Shown here in pieces: positions 1 through 7,164 of a stretch of 28,228 nucleotides of DNA (position 1 is the stretch's first letter; the number at the start of each line of letters is the position of its first letter). Below the pieces are notes generated by a model. That model was not told where the DNA came from. It saw only the letters and a list, made by a program, of their open reading frames with translations, and did not search any database. The translations under genes were made by a program, and so were the position numbers. The DNA is from Borrelia parkeri (GTDB lineage Bacteria; Spirochaetota; Spirochaetia; Borreliales; Borreliaceae): contig NZ_CP073160.1 of NCBI RefSeq assembly GCF_023035815.1, forward strand, positions 1 to 28,228, in the 5' to 3' direction.

Positions 1-1098
1 ATGAAAAGCACAAACAAGACTACCAACAAACACCAACACAAATTAATAGTTTTAATATCTACATTAGATTACGTGAACTTGAATCTTAAAAAATATACTC
101 AAAGCAACATACTTTATTACTTTAATGGAAATCTAAGACGCAATGGACATAAAGAAACTACTCTTAAAACACTTCAAAAATATCTTTATAAATTAGAAAA
201 AGTATTAGGTGTCACAATTAATTATCACAAACATTTGGGAGTTAACATGGGAACTGAAATTCATTACAAACTTAAATACTCTAAAAAAGAATGTCATTGC
301 ATAATCAATAAACACTTTAGAGATAAAAAAGAAGAAAAATATCAAAAGCGTGTAAATATTTATCTTAAAAAAAGATGTAATAAAAAGGAGAATGTAGAAA
401 AGGCGGCGTGTTTATATAATAAATATAATAAAAAAGAAGAAAATAAAAACAACACAAAAACTATAGAAAAATTACAAGTAGAGAAGTACGCTAAGAAATG
501 TAATTTTAAATCAAATGCTTTCCTCTCTATTTTGAATTTAGAAGCGGACAAAGATTTTAAAATTCAATCATTTAAAGCCATTAAAATAGCTGAAAATAGT
601 GGGTATAGAAGAATAAATGATATTAAACCAAATAACAGTAAGCTTAAGAATAAACAAAAAGAATTAAGTAAGATACTAGATGAGATAAAAGCTAATCTAG
701 AGAATGAAGGATATGACAATAAACAATTAGAGATCCAAATACAAAACGTGTATGAACAATATAAAAACAAACCCCACTTTATCATAGAAAGAGATAAATA
801 CAGTGATTTAAAGAAGATAATAGAAAAACTTAAAAAAACAGTTGAATGTGCTAATAAAAACGTGAAAGAAAGTGAAAGAGACATTAGGAATAACGTATTT
901 AGCATACTTCTTGAACAATTAAAACATAAAGTGGACATATCGGTTTTGGTACCAATATTAAAGAATTATTTAAGCAAACAGAACAAATTAGAATATGACA
1001 AGGTATTTAGTAACCATTACTACTATGAACTTTTAGAGTTAATGGAAGATAATAAAGATTATTTACAATTAGGAGAATCTAAAAAAGTTACTAGTTAA
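1..1098 (+). CDS. PF57/62-family plasmid replication/maintenance protein (Borrelia ORF-A)
   Basis: 365 aa, lysine- and asparagine-rich. I recognise the Borrelia PF57/62 family, which opens the conserved plasmid maintenance locus and is thought to act as the replication initiator on Borrelia plasmids. Residues about 45-105 contain the family signature around TTLKTLQKYLYKLEKVLGV and NMGTEIHYKLKYSKKEC, which resembles a helix-rich DNA-binding segment. Residues about 210-300 are highly charged and probably coiled coil. The ATG is base 1. Its Shine-Dalgarno sequence (AGGAG, 28218-28222) lies at the other end of the window, 6 nt away if the molecule is circular. Only 9 nt separate it from the PF50 gene, so the locus is probably one transcript. 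Family assignment is firm; the biochemical role is family knowledge. Confidence 0.9.
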   Translation: MKSTNKTTNKHQHKLIVLISTLDYVNLNLKKYTQSNILYYFNGNLRRNGHKETTLKTLQKYLYKLEKVLGVTINYHKHLGVNMGTEIHYKLKYSKKECHCIINKHFRDKKEEKYQKRVNIYLKKRCNKKENVEKAACLYNKYNKKEENKNNTKTIEKLQVEKYAKKCNFKSNAFLSILNLEADKDFKIQSFKAIKIAENSGYRRINDIKPNNSKLKNKQKELSKILDEIKANLENEGYDNKQLEIQIQNVYEQYKNKPHFIIERDKYSDLKKIIEKLKKTVECANKNVKESERDIRNNVFSILLEQLKHKVDISVLVPILKNYLSKQNKLEYDKVFSNHYYYELLELMEDNKDYLQLGESKKVTS

Positions 1099-1107
1099 GG
1101 ATTAGTT

Positions 1108-1671
1108 ATGGAGAGTGTGTTAGAACGCCTTAAAGATAAAAAATTAGAAATTAAGGATAAATTGAAAAGCAGAGATCTTTTTACAAAAATAGAGAAAGTT
1201 GATAACAAAACAATGTATCACACCAAGATAATGAATGATTTCTATTCATTTGGAGTTGATGAAAGACAAAAGGATAAATTCTTTATTTCATTTAGAGGAC
1301 TATTTAATCAAGCAAAAATAACACCTTTTAATTTATTTTCTATAAAAGGAGATGATAAATTTTTAGGTATTTATTACGGTTATAGGAAACCAATACAGAA
1401 TATTGTAAAAAAGTATGAGGAAAATGGAATCGTTAAAACAACCTCATTTTCAAAGGTTTATTACATAGAATTTAGATTTAAAAAAGGAAGTGTATTTTGT
1501 TATCTTAAAGGGATATCTCGTTTAATTAGGAAAGATAAATTAGATACAAAATATTATCAATCTTTAATTGAAAATATTTCAAAACTAGAAAAAGAAGTAT
1601 GTGAATTTTATGGTAAAAAATTACCAGAAGGAGGGATAATTACCAAATGGATAGAAAAAACCTTAAAATAA
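1108..1671 (+). CDS. PF50-family plasmid maintenance protein (DUF226)
   Basis: 187 aa, second gene of the maintenance locus. The central segment with FSFGVDERQKDKFFISFRG and the later YYGYRKPIQNIVKKYE are characteristic of the Borrelia PF50 (DUF226) proteins, which occur next to PF57 and PF32 on Borrelia plasmids and help maintain them; the molecular activity is not known to me. There is no signal peptide or membrane segment, so it is probably cytoplasmic. Its last 25 nt overlap the start of parA, which suggests translational coupling. Length is usual for the family. Confidence 0.85.
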   Translation: MESVLERLKDKKLEIKDKLKSRDLFTKIEKVDNKTMYHTKIMNDFYSFGVDERQKDKFFISFRGLFNQAKITPFNLFSIKGDDKFLGIYYGYRKPIQNIVKKYEENGIVKTTSFSKVYYIEFRFKKGSVFCYLKGISRLIRKDKLDTKYYQSLIENISKLEKEVCEFYGKKLPEGGIITKWIEKTLK

Positions 1672-2417
1672 TTACTATTACAAACATTAAAGGTGGTGTT
1701 GGAAAAAGTACAAGTTCAATTATATTTGCAACACTATTGGCTCAAAAATATAAAGTACTTTTAATCGATATGGATACCCAGGCTTCAGTTACTAGTTATT
1801 ATTTTAATGCAATAATAGGGCAAAATATATCAATTCCCAATATTAATATACACGAAGTTTTAATAGAAAAAATTGATATTAATAATTCAATAGTTAATAT
1901 CAATTCTAATTTAGACATAATACCTAGTTATATGAGCTTATATTCTCTTAATGAGAAGTATGAATGTGTTAATTGTAATAGGACTTTTGCATTGGGTGAT
2001 TTAAAATTGAAAAAACAAATATCTTATTTAAAAGGTATTTATGACTATATAGTTATTGATACCAATCCTTGTTTAGGTTTTACTTTAAGATTAGCTTTAA
2101 TATCCACTGATTATATAATAGTGCCAATGACAGCCGAGAGATGGACAATTGAAAGTTTTGATTTATTATCTGCTTACATAAATAAGTATAATTTAAAATT
2201 ACCTATTTTTTTGATTGTAACTAGATTTAAACACAATCTTACACATAAAGAATTATTAAAGCAATTAGAAATAATGCCTAATTTCTTAGGCATTGTATCA
2301 GAAAGAGAAGATTTAAACAGAAGAATAGCTGAGAGTAGTAATTTTGATTTAGGAAAAGACTATATATGTGAATATCAAAATGCTATGAATGTTTTCTTAT
2401 CAAAAGTTGAATTTTAA
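1647..2417 (+). CDS. parA: PF32 ParA-family partition ATPase
   Basis: 256 aa. Deviant Walker A motif KGGVGKST at residues 15-22, Walker A' / switch I at about 40-47 (IDMDTQAS), and Walker B-like IDTNP near residue 138. These place it in the ParA/MinD/Soj ATPase group, which segregates plasmids by ATP-dependent DNA binding. In Borrelia, PF32 sequence type usually defines plasmid compatibility, so this gene is the best plasmid-type marker in the window. The ATG lies inside the end of PF50 with a GGAGG about 15 nt upstream. A perfect 24-bp palindrome follows the stop codon, before PF49. Confidence 0.95.
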   Translation: MDRKNLKIITITNIKGGVGKSTSSIIFATLLAQKYKVLLIDMDTQASVTSYYFNAIIGQNISIPNINIHEVLIEKIDINNSIVNINSNLDIIPSYMSLYSLNEKYECVNCNRTFALGDLKLKKQISYLKGIYDYIVIDTNPCLGFTLRLALISTDYIIVPMTAERWTIESFDLLSAYINKYNLKLPIFLIVTRFKHNLTHKELLKQLEIMPNFLGIVSEREDLNRRIAESSNFDLGKDYICEYQNAMNVFLSKVEF

Positions 2418-2426
2418 CAAACATAT

Positions 2427-2450
2427 AATTGTGCGTTGCAACGCACAATT
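2427..2450. promoter_or_regulatory. 24-bp perfect palindrome between parA and PF49
   Basis: Two 12-nt arms, AATTGTGCGTTG and CAACGCACAATT, meet without a spacer. It ends 2 nt before the AAAGGAG ribosome binding site of PF49. Its GC content is higher than its surroundings. Position and symmetry fit a dimer-binding site (operator or centromere-like parS) for a protein of the maintenance locus. A transcript hairpin is also possible, but no U-tract follows, so it is not an intrinsic terminator. Confidence 0.75.
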
Positions 2451-2464
2451 TGAAAGGAGTCACT

Positions 2465-3079
2465 ATGAGTAAAAAGTTAGATTTGCAAGTTCAAAGACGC
2501 AATTTATCTAATGATATTAATGTGTTGGTTGAGGGGAATAATACAAATGCAATACTGAATTCAGTTAATACTAGTACTATTGTAGATGAACAGAATTCAT
2601 CACTAGAATATTTCAGGGAATTAAAGCGTAAGTTAATGATTAATTTAAAAGACGAAATACATGCGAAAATAATTACCATGAAGATTTTAAAAGAAATTAA
2701 TGATAAAGAACTTTATTTGCAAGACGGATATAAAACTTTTTCAGATTTTATATCAGAATTTAACTTGGCTAGAACTCAGGTATATGGATACATAAGGATG
2801 GCTGCGGCTATAAGCGAGGGGGTGCTTAGTGAAGAATACATAATTCAGAATGGGATTCAAAATTCGCTTCTTCTTATAAGAAATACAAATAGTGATACTA
2901 TTAAAAAGTCAAGACAAAATCCAATAAAGCCATTAAGATTTCAGCTTAAGAATCAAGATAGTTACGATTTTTATAAGCAAAATGCTAAGTTTACAAGTTT
3001 CTTAATGGATGAACTTTTTAAAGACAAAAAAGATTTACTTGAAGAGTTTATGAAAAAATTTAATAGTTTAAGAGGCTAA
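2465..3079 (+). CDS. PF49-family plasmid partition protein
   Basis: 204 aa from the ATG at 2465, which has AAAGGAG 6 nt upstream. A longer reading from TTG at 2429 would start inside the palindrome and has no ribosome binding site. It belongs to the Borrelia putative plasmid partition family (PF49), the partner of PF32 and functionally ParB-like. The region from about residue 85 (DGYKTFSDFISEFNLARTQV then YGYIRMAA) reads as a helix-turn-helix, suitable for binding DNA near parA. The C-terminus is charged and helical. Confidence 0.88.
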   Translation: MSKKLDLQVQRRNLSNDINVLVEGNNTNAILNSVNTSTIVDEQNSSLEYFRELKRKLMINLKDEIHAKIITMKILKEINDKELYLQDGYKTFSDFISEFNLARTQVYGYIRMAAAISEGVLSEEYIIQNGIQNSLLLIRNTNSDTIKKSRQNPIKPLRFQLKNQDSYDFYKQNAKFTSFLMDELFKDKKDLLEEFMKKFNSLRG

Positions 3080-3095
3080 GTATAAGGAGGTTTTT

Positions 3096-3194
3096 AATAA
3101 GGGGTTTATTGAAGAAGCTGTGGATTTCATTTTACTTCACAATGATAATTCTAATTTTGAAGTTTTAAGGGAAAAGATAAACTCATTAAAATAA
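3096..3194 (+). pseudogene. Possible remnant of a small plasmid gene
   Basis: An open frame encodes a plausible acidic-helical tail (KGFIEEAVDFILLHND then NSNFEVLREKINSLK) ending in TAA at 3194. A good AAGGAGG sits just upstream at about 3084-3090, yet no ATG, GTG or TTG occurs in this frame after it. Either the start codon has mutated or this is the end of a gene lost by deletion. I do not recognise the family. Confidence 0.35.
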
Positions 3195-3338
3195 TGAATT
3201 TTTTTGGAAAAGAATAATGATATTGAGCAATAAAAGAGTGAATAAATTGACATTATTTTGGATTTAATATATAGTAATGATATTGTTGAGGTCTATTTGT
3301 ATATAGACTCCGATTTTATTAGGTGTTTTTCAAAGATT

Positions 3339-3391
3339 TTAAGTCTTTGTTATCGTTTTTTCAAAAAAAAAAAACGATAACAAAGACTTAA
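3339..3391. repeat. Large perfect inverted repeat (23-bp arms, 7-nt loop)
   Basis: The left arm (3339-3361) begins TTAAGTCTTTGTTATCG and ends in six T; the right arm (3369-3391) is its exact complement, with the loop CAAAAAA. Such a long perfect stem is far above chance. It could terminate transcripts leaving the maintenance locus, insulate the Erf promoter 50 bp downstream, or be part of the replication origin. The stem's T/A ends would put U-runs inside the stem, so it is not a textbook terminator. Confidence 0.75.
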
Positions 3392-3438
3392 GTTTTTATT
3401 CTCTATATCGATAATTCAATTCTATAATATTTTTTATT

Positions 3439-3508
3439 AAAATATTGACAAAAAATAGTTTTTGCTATAATATTTTATTTATAAAACCTAATAAGTGAGG
3501 AGTTAAAT
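3439..3508 (+). promoter_or_regulatory. Promoter and leader of the Erf gene
   Basis: TTGACA at 3445-3450 and TGC-TATAAT with the -10 at 3466-3471 (15-bp spacer, compensated by the extended -10). GAGGAG at 3497-3502 is the ribosome binding site. The whole segment is almost identical to the promoter and leader of the exonuclease gene on the other strand (28037-28105), which suggests shared control. Confidence 0.75.
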
Positions 3509-4579
3509 ATGACAAAAAATATTATAAATACAAAAACTAGAATGCGCAGAGCAGTTAAAAAACAGAGTAAACAGACAGCAAGAAAAGTAACAGATATAAG
3601 AGTAAATAATCAAAATTCAGTAACAAATGAAAATCAAGCAAAGATAAACTTTCTAAAGTCTCTCTACAGTCTACGTATGAATTTAAGTGGTGTTGATAAA
3701 AATCTTAATGGGTATGGATATAAGTATCAAGACTTTAATGAGATAATAAGAGAGATTAAGAACGTTATAAAGACCAATAATTTAGATATTGATTTTGTTC
3801 AACTTCCAACCGTTAAACTTTTGGGAGATGGTACAATTAATGTTATTACAACAACATTTTATAGCCCAAACAGTGGCTATTCTGAGTCATTTGATACTCC
3901 AATTTATACAGAAGAACTGTCATCTGTATCATCAAAGAATCAAAACACTTTGCCTCAACTTGTGGGCTCAGCAATAACTTATTTTAAACGGTATGCACTT
4001 GTTGCTTATCTTTCAATTGAGAGTGAAGTTGACACTGATGCTAGTTCCTTAGAGCATGTTCAAGAAGCTAATGGAGAAAGAGTTAGTAGTGTGGATGTTT
4101 CACCTGTAAATTCTTTAAATAAAGATAAAGATATTAATACTAAAAGAGTAACTAAAGGTGAAACAAAACAGCCACCTGTAAGTCATAAATCTGTAATTAG
4201 TCTTGATAAACTTCCTAAACGTATACCCGCTAAGTATCATTATTACAAGAAATTGCTTCAAGCATCTAAAAGGATGCATTCGGTATTAGATGATGCACCT
4301 TTTGATAGTTTAGAAATGATAGATAAGTTTTTAATACAATTAAAGAATGATGATGATTCGAGTATACTCAAGTTTTTTGAAACCAAACCAGAGCTTAAAA
4401 CTATAAAGTATTGGACTGAGCTTATAAATAATTATTTAAAGAGAACAGAGTCTGATCCAGAAGTAATTGAAGGTTTTTCTAAATTTTTAACATATAGAGA
4501 GCCAAAATATGGCCAGAGTCCACTCAAATTATTTGGATATATAGCTAGTGATAATAATTTTGGGTATCTATGTGAGTAA
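3509..4579 (+). CDS. Erf-family single-strand annealing recombinase
   Basis: 356 aa. The core (about residues 45-180) has the ERF pattern: GYGYKYQDFNEIIREIKNVI near residue 70 and GSAITYFKRYALVAYLSIES near residue 153, followed by EVDTDAS. Erf proteins anneal complementary single strands and, with an exonuclease, recombine and circularise phage DNA. The first 35 residues are basic (RMRRAVKKQSKQTARK), probably for DNA contact. The C-terminal third is variable and not recognised. It has its own promoter and ends before a bidirectional terminator. The likely partners here are the YqaJ-type exonuclease (26666-28036) and SSB (26058-26453). Confidence 0.88.
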   Translation: MTKNIINTKTRMRRAVKKQSKQTARKVTDIRVNNQNSVTNENQAKINFLKSLYSLRMNLSGVDKNLNGYGYKYQDFNEIIREIKNVIKTNNLDIDFVQLPTVKLLGDGTINVITTTFYSPNSGYSESFDTPIYTEELSSVSSKNQNTLPQLVGSAITYFKRYALVAYLSIESEVDTDASSLEHVQEANGERVSSVDVSPVNSLNKDKDINTKRVTKGETKQPPVSHKSVISLDKLPKRIPAKYHYYKKLLQASKRMHSVLDDAPFDSLEMIDKFLIQLKNDDDSSILKFFETKPELKTIKYWTELINNYLKRTESDPEVIEGFSKFLTYREPKYGQSPLKLFGYIASDNNFGYLCE

Positions 4580-4604
4580 ACAGGACCTCTATTCCATTTA
4601 TTTT

Positions 4605-4638
4605 AAAAGATAAGCCCTTAGGTGAGGGCTTATCTTTT
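4605..4638. terminator. Bidirectional intrinsic terminator
   Basis: A 14-bp perfect stem (AAAAGATAAGCCCT / AGGGCTTATCTTTT) with a 6-nt loop. T-runs occur at the 3' side on both strands. It lies between the converging Erf gene (+) and the last gene of the late operon (-), ending both transcripts. Confidence 0.9.
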
Positions 4639-4646
4639 TTATTTAT

Positions 4647-5000
4647 TTAATTTTGTAATTTTGAATATCTTTTGTACACCATTTGGGCAATGGGTTTAAT
4701 TATACTAATATATTCTTTAAACAGATTGATATTAAACATTAAATCATCAATTGTACTCTCAGATTTCAGTGTTGATGTATCAAAGTAAGTAAACTTAGGA
4801 TACTTTGGGTCATTAACCTTTTTCTTTGTTCTAGTTAAGAATACTTGTAAGTACATAACATAATCAGATAACTTAGCTTCATATACACTTAGTTCTTTAA
4901 TAGTTTGGGTTTTAGGAGGTGTTGGCTCCTCTGTTAGTGACGCAATAGATGTACATGAAAAGATAACTGTTAAAAGGGTTAGTTTTATAAGTTTACTCAA
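4647..5000 (-). CDS. Small lipoprotein of the lysis cassette (third gene after blyAB)
   Basis: 117 aa. An N-terminal signal peptide (MSKLIKLTLLTVIFSC) ends with a spirochaetal-type lipobox, predicting lipidation at Cys16. A Pro/Thr-rich stretch and a helical domain follow. The start is TTG at 5000, with AAAGGAGG 6 nt upstream inside the end of blyB. It is the last gene of the late operon. A small lipoprotein after a holin pair could be an outer-membrane spanin subunit; that is positional inference. It could also be a surface lipoprotein unrelated to lysis. Confidence 0.75.
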   Translation of the reverse strand: MSKLIKLTLLTVIFSCTSIASLTEEPTPPKTQTIKELSVYEAKLSDYVMYLQVFLTRTKKKVNDPKYPKFTYFDTSTLKSESTIDDLMFNINLFKEYISIIKPIAQMVYKRYSKLQN

Positions 5001-5001
5001 A

Positions 5002-5337
5002 TTATGCCTCCTTTAGCATTTTGATGTAAGTGCTCATTATCTTGTTACGTTTAGCTCTAAGTTGTGATGTGTATTTTGTAAGCTCATCGTGATCATCAGC
5101 ATTTTCTATGATTTCAATGTTAATCCTTAGTATCTCCTCAATTTCACGTAGTAGTTTAATAGCTTCCCTCCCTTCTATTTGATATATGCTAGCTTCATAT
5201 AGAACGTAAAAGTAATTAACCACTTTAGTAAAAATATTGATATAAGTGGCAGTATTTTTACCGTGGTGATTACTTTTAATAATTTCGGTAAAGTTATTTA
5301 AAATATCAACACTTAATTTAGCAGTGCTTAATTTCAT
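5002..5337 (-). CDS. blyB: BlyB, holin accessory protein
   Basis: 111 aa, soluble and mostly helical, with no signal peptide. It matches the Borrelia BlyB family (accessory protein to the BlyA holin of cp32 prophages) in size, in sequence (for example HGKNTATYINIFTKVVNYFY) and in position directly after blyA. The start ATG overlaps the blyA stop (ATGA), which indicates translational coupling. BlyB is known as a partner that supports BlyA haemolytic activity in E. coli. Confidence 0.88.
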   Translation of the reverse strand: MKLSTAKLSVDILNNFTEIIKSNHHGKNTATYINIFTKVVNYFYVLYEASIYQIEGREAIKLLREIEEILRINIEIIENADDHDELTKYTSQLRAKRNKIMSTYIKMLKEA

Positions 5338-5531
5338 AAGTCCTCTCCTTTATCTGTGTCTTTACCTTGTTTTTTTATCTTACTAGCTAAAATAGTTAGT
5401 ATATCTTTGATTGCTGGCTTGAAGATCAGTCCAAGACTTAAGATAAAGGCACCAATAATAACTAACTTCACTTCATTGATGTTAATCAGTTGAAGTAAAA
5501 AATTTAATACATTATTCTCAACTTCATTCAA
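5334..5531 (-). CDS. blyA: BlyA, phage holin
   Basis: 65 aa from TTG at 5531, close to the roughly 67 aa expected for BlyA. One hydrophobic segment (VKLVIIGAFILSLGLIF) forms a transmembrane helix, followed by a basic and then acidic tail, typical of small holins that permeabilise the inner membrane. The upstream ATG at 5549 lacks a ribosome binding site, whereas AGGAG at 5540-5544 lies inside that longer reading, 8 nt before the TTG, so I prefer TTG. First gene of the lysis cassette; it overlaps blyB by 4 nt. Confidence 0.85.
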   Translation of the reverse strand: MNEVENNVLNFLLQLININEVKLVIIGAFILSLGLIFKPAIKDILTILASKIKKQGKDTDKGEDL

Positions 5532-5567
5532 CTTTATGTCTCCTCTCATTTAAATTGGTAGCTACAA

Positions 5568-5605
5568 CTATATATCAATATAGCAAAAACAAAACTAAAA
5601 AATAC
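5568..5605 (-). promoter_or_regulatory. Possible promoter of the lysis cassette
   Basis: On the minus strand an extended -10 (TGC-TATATT, hexamer at 5577-5582) precedes blyA in the only sizeable gap of the tail and lysis region. No clear -35 is present. A short inverted repeat (CTATAT-TGAT-ATATAG) overlaps the -10 and could be an operator. Weakly supported. Confidence 0.35.
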
Positions 5606-5614
5606 AAATAAAAA

Positions 5615-6049
5615 TTATAGCTTCACGAGTAAAGGAACGCCACTCACATTCTTTTGCATATACCAACCTTCTAGAATATTGGCATCAAAACCTGTACCGC
5701 CATGTACACTTGAAAGCTTAAAGATAGTTCGTTTTGAAGAATAGCTATATTTTATGCTTACTTCTTTATCAGATTGTGAAGTTGAATTAGATCTTGCAGT
5801 AACTTTGACAATTAAATATATGGGACTATCATCATATGAACTGTCTGTTTGTATAATAATTTCTTCATTGTTAGATGTAGCTGTGGACCCAAGGTCAAAG
5901 ACATAACGTCCATATTTTAAACTAGACATGTACACAGTGTTTCTATAAAACCCGTCACTATTATAACTAGTTGCTCTTATTGTAGTAGTACTACTTGTAC
6001 TAAAGCTGTTACTAATACCAGTTAGATATTCTTGTACTGGAATTTTTTT
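5615..6049 (-). CDS. C-terminal part of the DUF685 tail-fibre candidate, in the -1 frame
   Basis: About 144 codons stay open from the A7 tract to a stop at 5615. Read as a continuation of the upstream gene they give KKIPVQEYLTGISNSFSTSS, then a Ser/Thr-rich linker and a compact beta-rich end (MSSLKYGRYVFDLGST to GVPLLVKL). There is no ribosome binding site, and the first internal ATG (5935) falls inside what looks like continuous coding sequence. I therefore treat this as the second half of a frameshifted gene, not a separate gene. Joined to 6022-6528 by a -1 shift, the product would be 304 aa. The C-terminal domain would be the receptor-facing part if this is a fibre. Confidence 0.7.
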   Translation of the reverse strand, partial: KKIPVQEYLTGISNSFSTSSTTTIRATSYNSDGFYRNTVYMSSLKYGRYVFDLGSTATSNNEEIIIQTDSSYDDSPIYLIVKVTARSNSTSQSDKEVSIKYSYSSKRTIFKLSSVHGGTGFDANILEGWYMQKNVSGVPLLVKL

Positions 6050-6528
6050 AAACTAGAGTAATAAAGTCCTATAAAGTAATGACTTTTGCTTAAATTATCT
6101 TCAGGCAAGTTAGATTCAAACTTACTTGTAACTTTACTTATAATAGTGTCCATAACACTAGATTCATTATTTTTAAGTTTTTCTATAACTTTATTATATG
6201 TCTGTGAAATACTACTAGAGTCATCTTTTAAAAATTTGGTAAGTACTTGACTATAAACTTGGTTTATAAAATTGGTGTCGCTTAGCAATTCATTAGCAAT
6301 TAGTGTTTTGATAACTTGTTTGAAATCATTCTTTCGATCACCATCATCTAGGAATATTTTTGTATGTAAGTCCTTATGGAAGTTATCAAGAGTAATAGCA
6401 TGACAACTAGAAAACCCATCATCTAGGACCAAAAGGTCAGTGGGTTTAAGCTTGGTTAATTTATTAAGATTTTTAATCTCAATTGTATCATCGTGTTTTA
6501 CAATACCTTCAGGTTCTTGACTTGACAT
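6022..6528 (-). CDS. DUF685 protein, tail-fibre candidate, zero-frame product
   Basis: 168 aa ending at TAA (6022). The N-terminus (IEIKNLNKLTKLKPTDLLVL then DDGFSSCHAITLDNFHKDL) is the repeated plug-like motif common at the start of phage tail fibres and matches Borrelia DUF685. A long helical region follows. It comes directly after the DUF735 gene, as fibres follow gpI-like proteins in myoviruses. At 6043-6049 the coding strand reads TTA AAA AAA TTC, an in-register A AAA AAA slippery tract. A -1 slip continues into the 5615-6049 frame. One base lost from an A8 tract would look the same. Confidence 0.75.
   Translation of the reverse strand: MSSQEPEGIVKHDDTIEIKNLNKLTKLKPTDLLVLDDGFSSCHAITLDNFHKDLHTKIFLDDGDRKNDFKQVIKTLIANELLSDTNFINQVYSQVLTKFLKDDSSSISQTYNKVIEKLKNNESSVMDTIISKVTSKFESNLPEDNLSKSHYFIGLYYSSLKKFQYKNI
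6043..6049 (-). other. A AAA AAA slippery tract / homopolymer switch in DUF685
   Basis: Seven consecutive A on the coding strand, in register X XXY YYZ with respect to the upstream frame, at the exact point where reading must change by -1 to keep the protein open. This is the strongest bacterial -1 slip sequence and also a mutable homopolymer. I did not find an obvious stimulatory structure by eye. Confidence 0.6.
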
Positions 6529-6544
6529 AAAATCTCCTTAACTA

Positions 6545-7150
6545 TTATCCTTTAAATTCTTTTATATATTGACCCTCATGGTCTTGTATCTTGAGTACTC
6601 TTCCAATAGGGATCAGTTTTTTAATAAGTGCATAAATTGAATGCTCATATCCTTTAGGAAGCAAGGTCATAGTCCAAGCTTTTTTAAAGATTTGCCCATT
6701 TTTTTTAGTTCTAAAGATAATTTTTTTATATGGGGAGTTTTTTGGAGTACTACCTACAATAAATACGATAACATTAGTTTTAATATGACTTTTAAGTTTG
6801 ATGTTAATAACACCAGGCTCTAGAGTAGTAGGAACAATATCAACATTAAGAAAAGCCTTAAATAGTTTTATAAATGATTCATGGGTTCCAATATGACGCA
6901 AAGCAAATAGTACACTATCAATATTTTTAGCAAGTGTTTCAAGTGTTTGGTTTGTTGAGTAAATAATTTGTAGTATATCAGATAACCAAAACGCTATGAA
7001 TCTTGAATTTAGGTGCTCACTAGCATTAATATCTTCGAAATTAGCAATAAGATCTTTAATTTCTTTGATGATTTTATTTATAAATGCTAATTCAGTATTT
7101 ATAATTTTTTCAACTTGAGTGTCTTTAAGAAATGTCGGTATATTTACCAT
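6545..7150 (-). CDS. DUF735 protein, probable baseplate/tail protein I
   Basis: 201 aa, no signal peptide. I recognise the Borrelia prophage family DUF735 (LNSRFIAFWLSDILQIIYST and VLFALRHIGTHESFIKLFKA). Its place between a baseplate-J-like gene and a fibre candidate is that of phage P2 gpI-type proteins, which link the baseplate edge to fibres; the segment HIGTHESFIKLFKAFLNVDI with a beta-rich second half fits such proteins. A good AAAAAGGAT ribosome binding site precedes the ATG. Family confident, function by synteny. Confidence 0.78.
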   Translation of the reverse strand: MVNIPTFLKDTQVEKIINTELAFINKIIKEIKDLIANFEDINASEHLNSRFIAFWLSDILQIIYSTNQTLETLAKNIDSVLFALRHIGTHESFIKLFKAFLNVDIVPTTLEPGVINIKLKSHIKTNVIVFIVGSTPKNSPYKKIIFRTKKNGQIFKKAWTMTLLPKGYEHSIYALIKKLIPIGRVLKIQDHEGQYIKEFKG

Positions 7151-7164
7151 AATCTATCCTTTTT

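Larger units (their letters stand above)
3080..3508. other. Intergenic region between PF49 and the Erf gene
   Basis: A 429-bp stretch without an intact gene. From left to right it holds an open frame lacking a start codon (3096-3194), about 140 bp of AT-rich DNA with nothing I recognise, a 23-bp inverted repeat (3339-3391) and the Erf promoter and leader (3439-3508). It adjoins the maintenance genes, so part of the replication origin could lie here, but I see no ordered iterons. Confidence 0.6.

Noticed and set aside
360..938. Two hydrophobic open frames on the minus strand inside the PF57 gene (63 and 124 aa)
   Set aside because: They are antisense to a well-supported gene; the Leu/Ser/Phe-rich composition is what AT-rich Lys/Glu codons give on the other strand. 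No ribosome binding sites.
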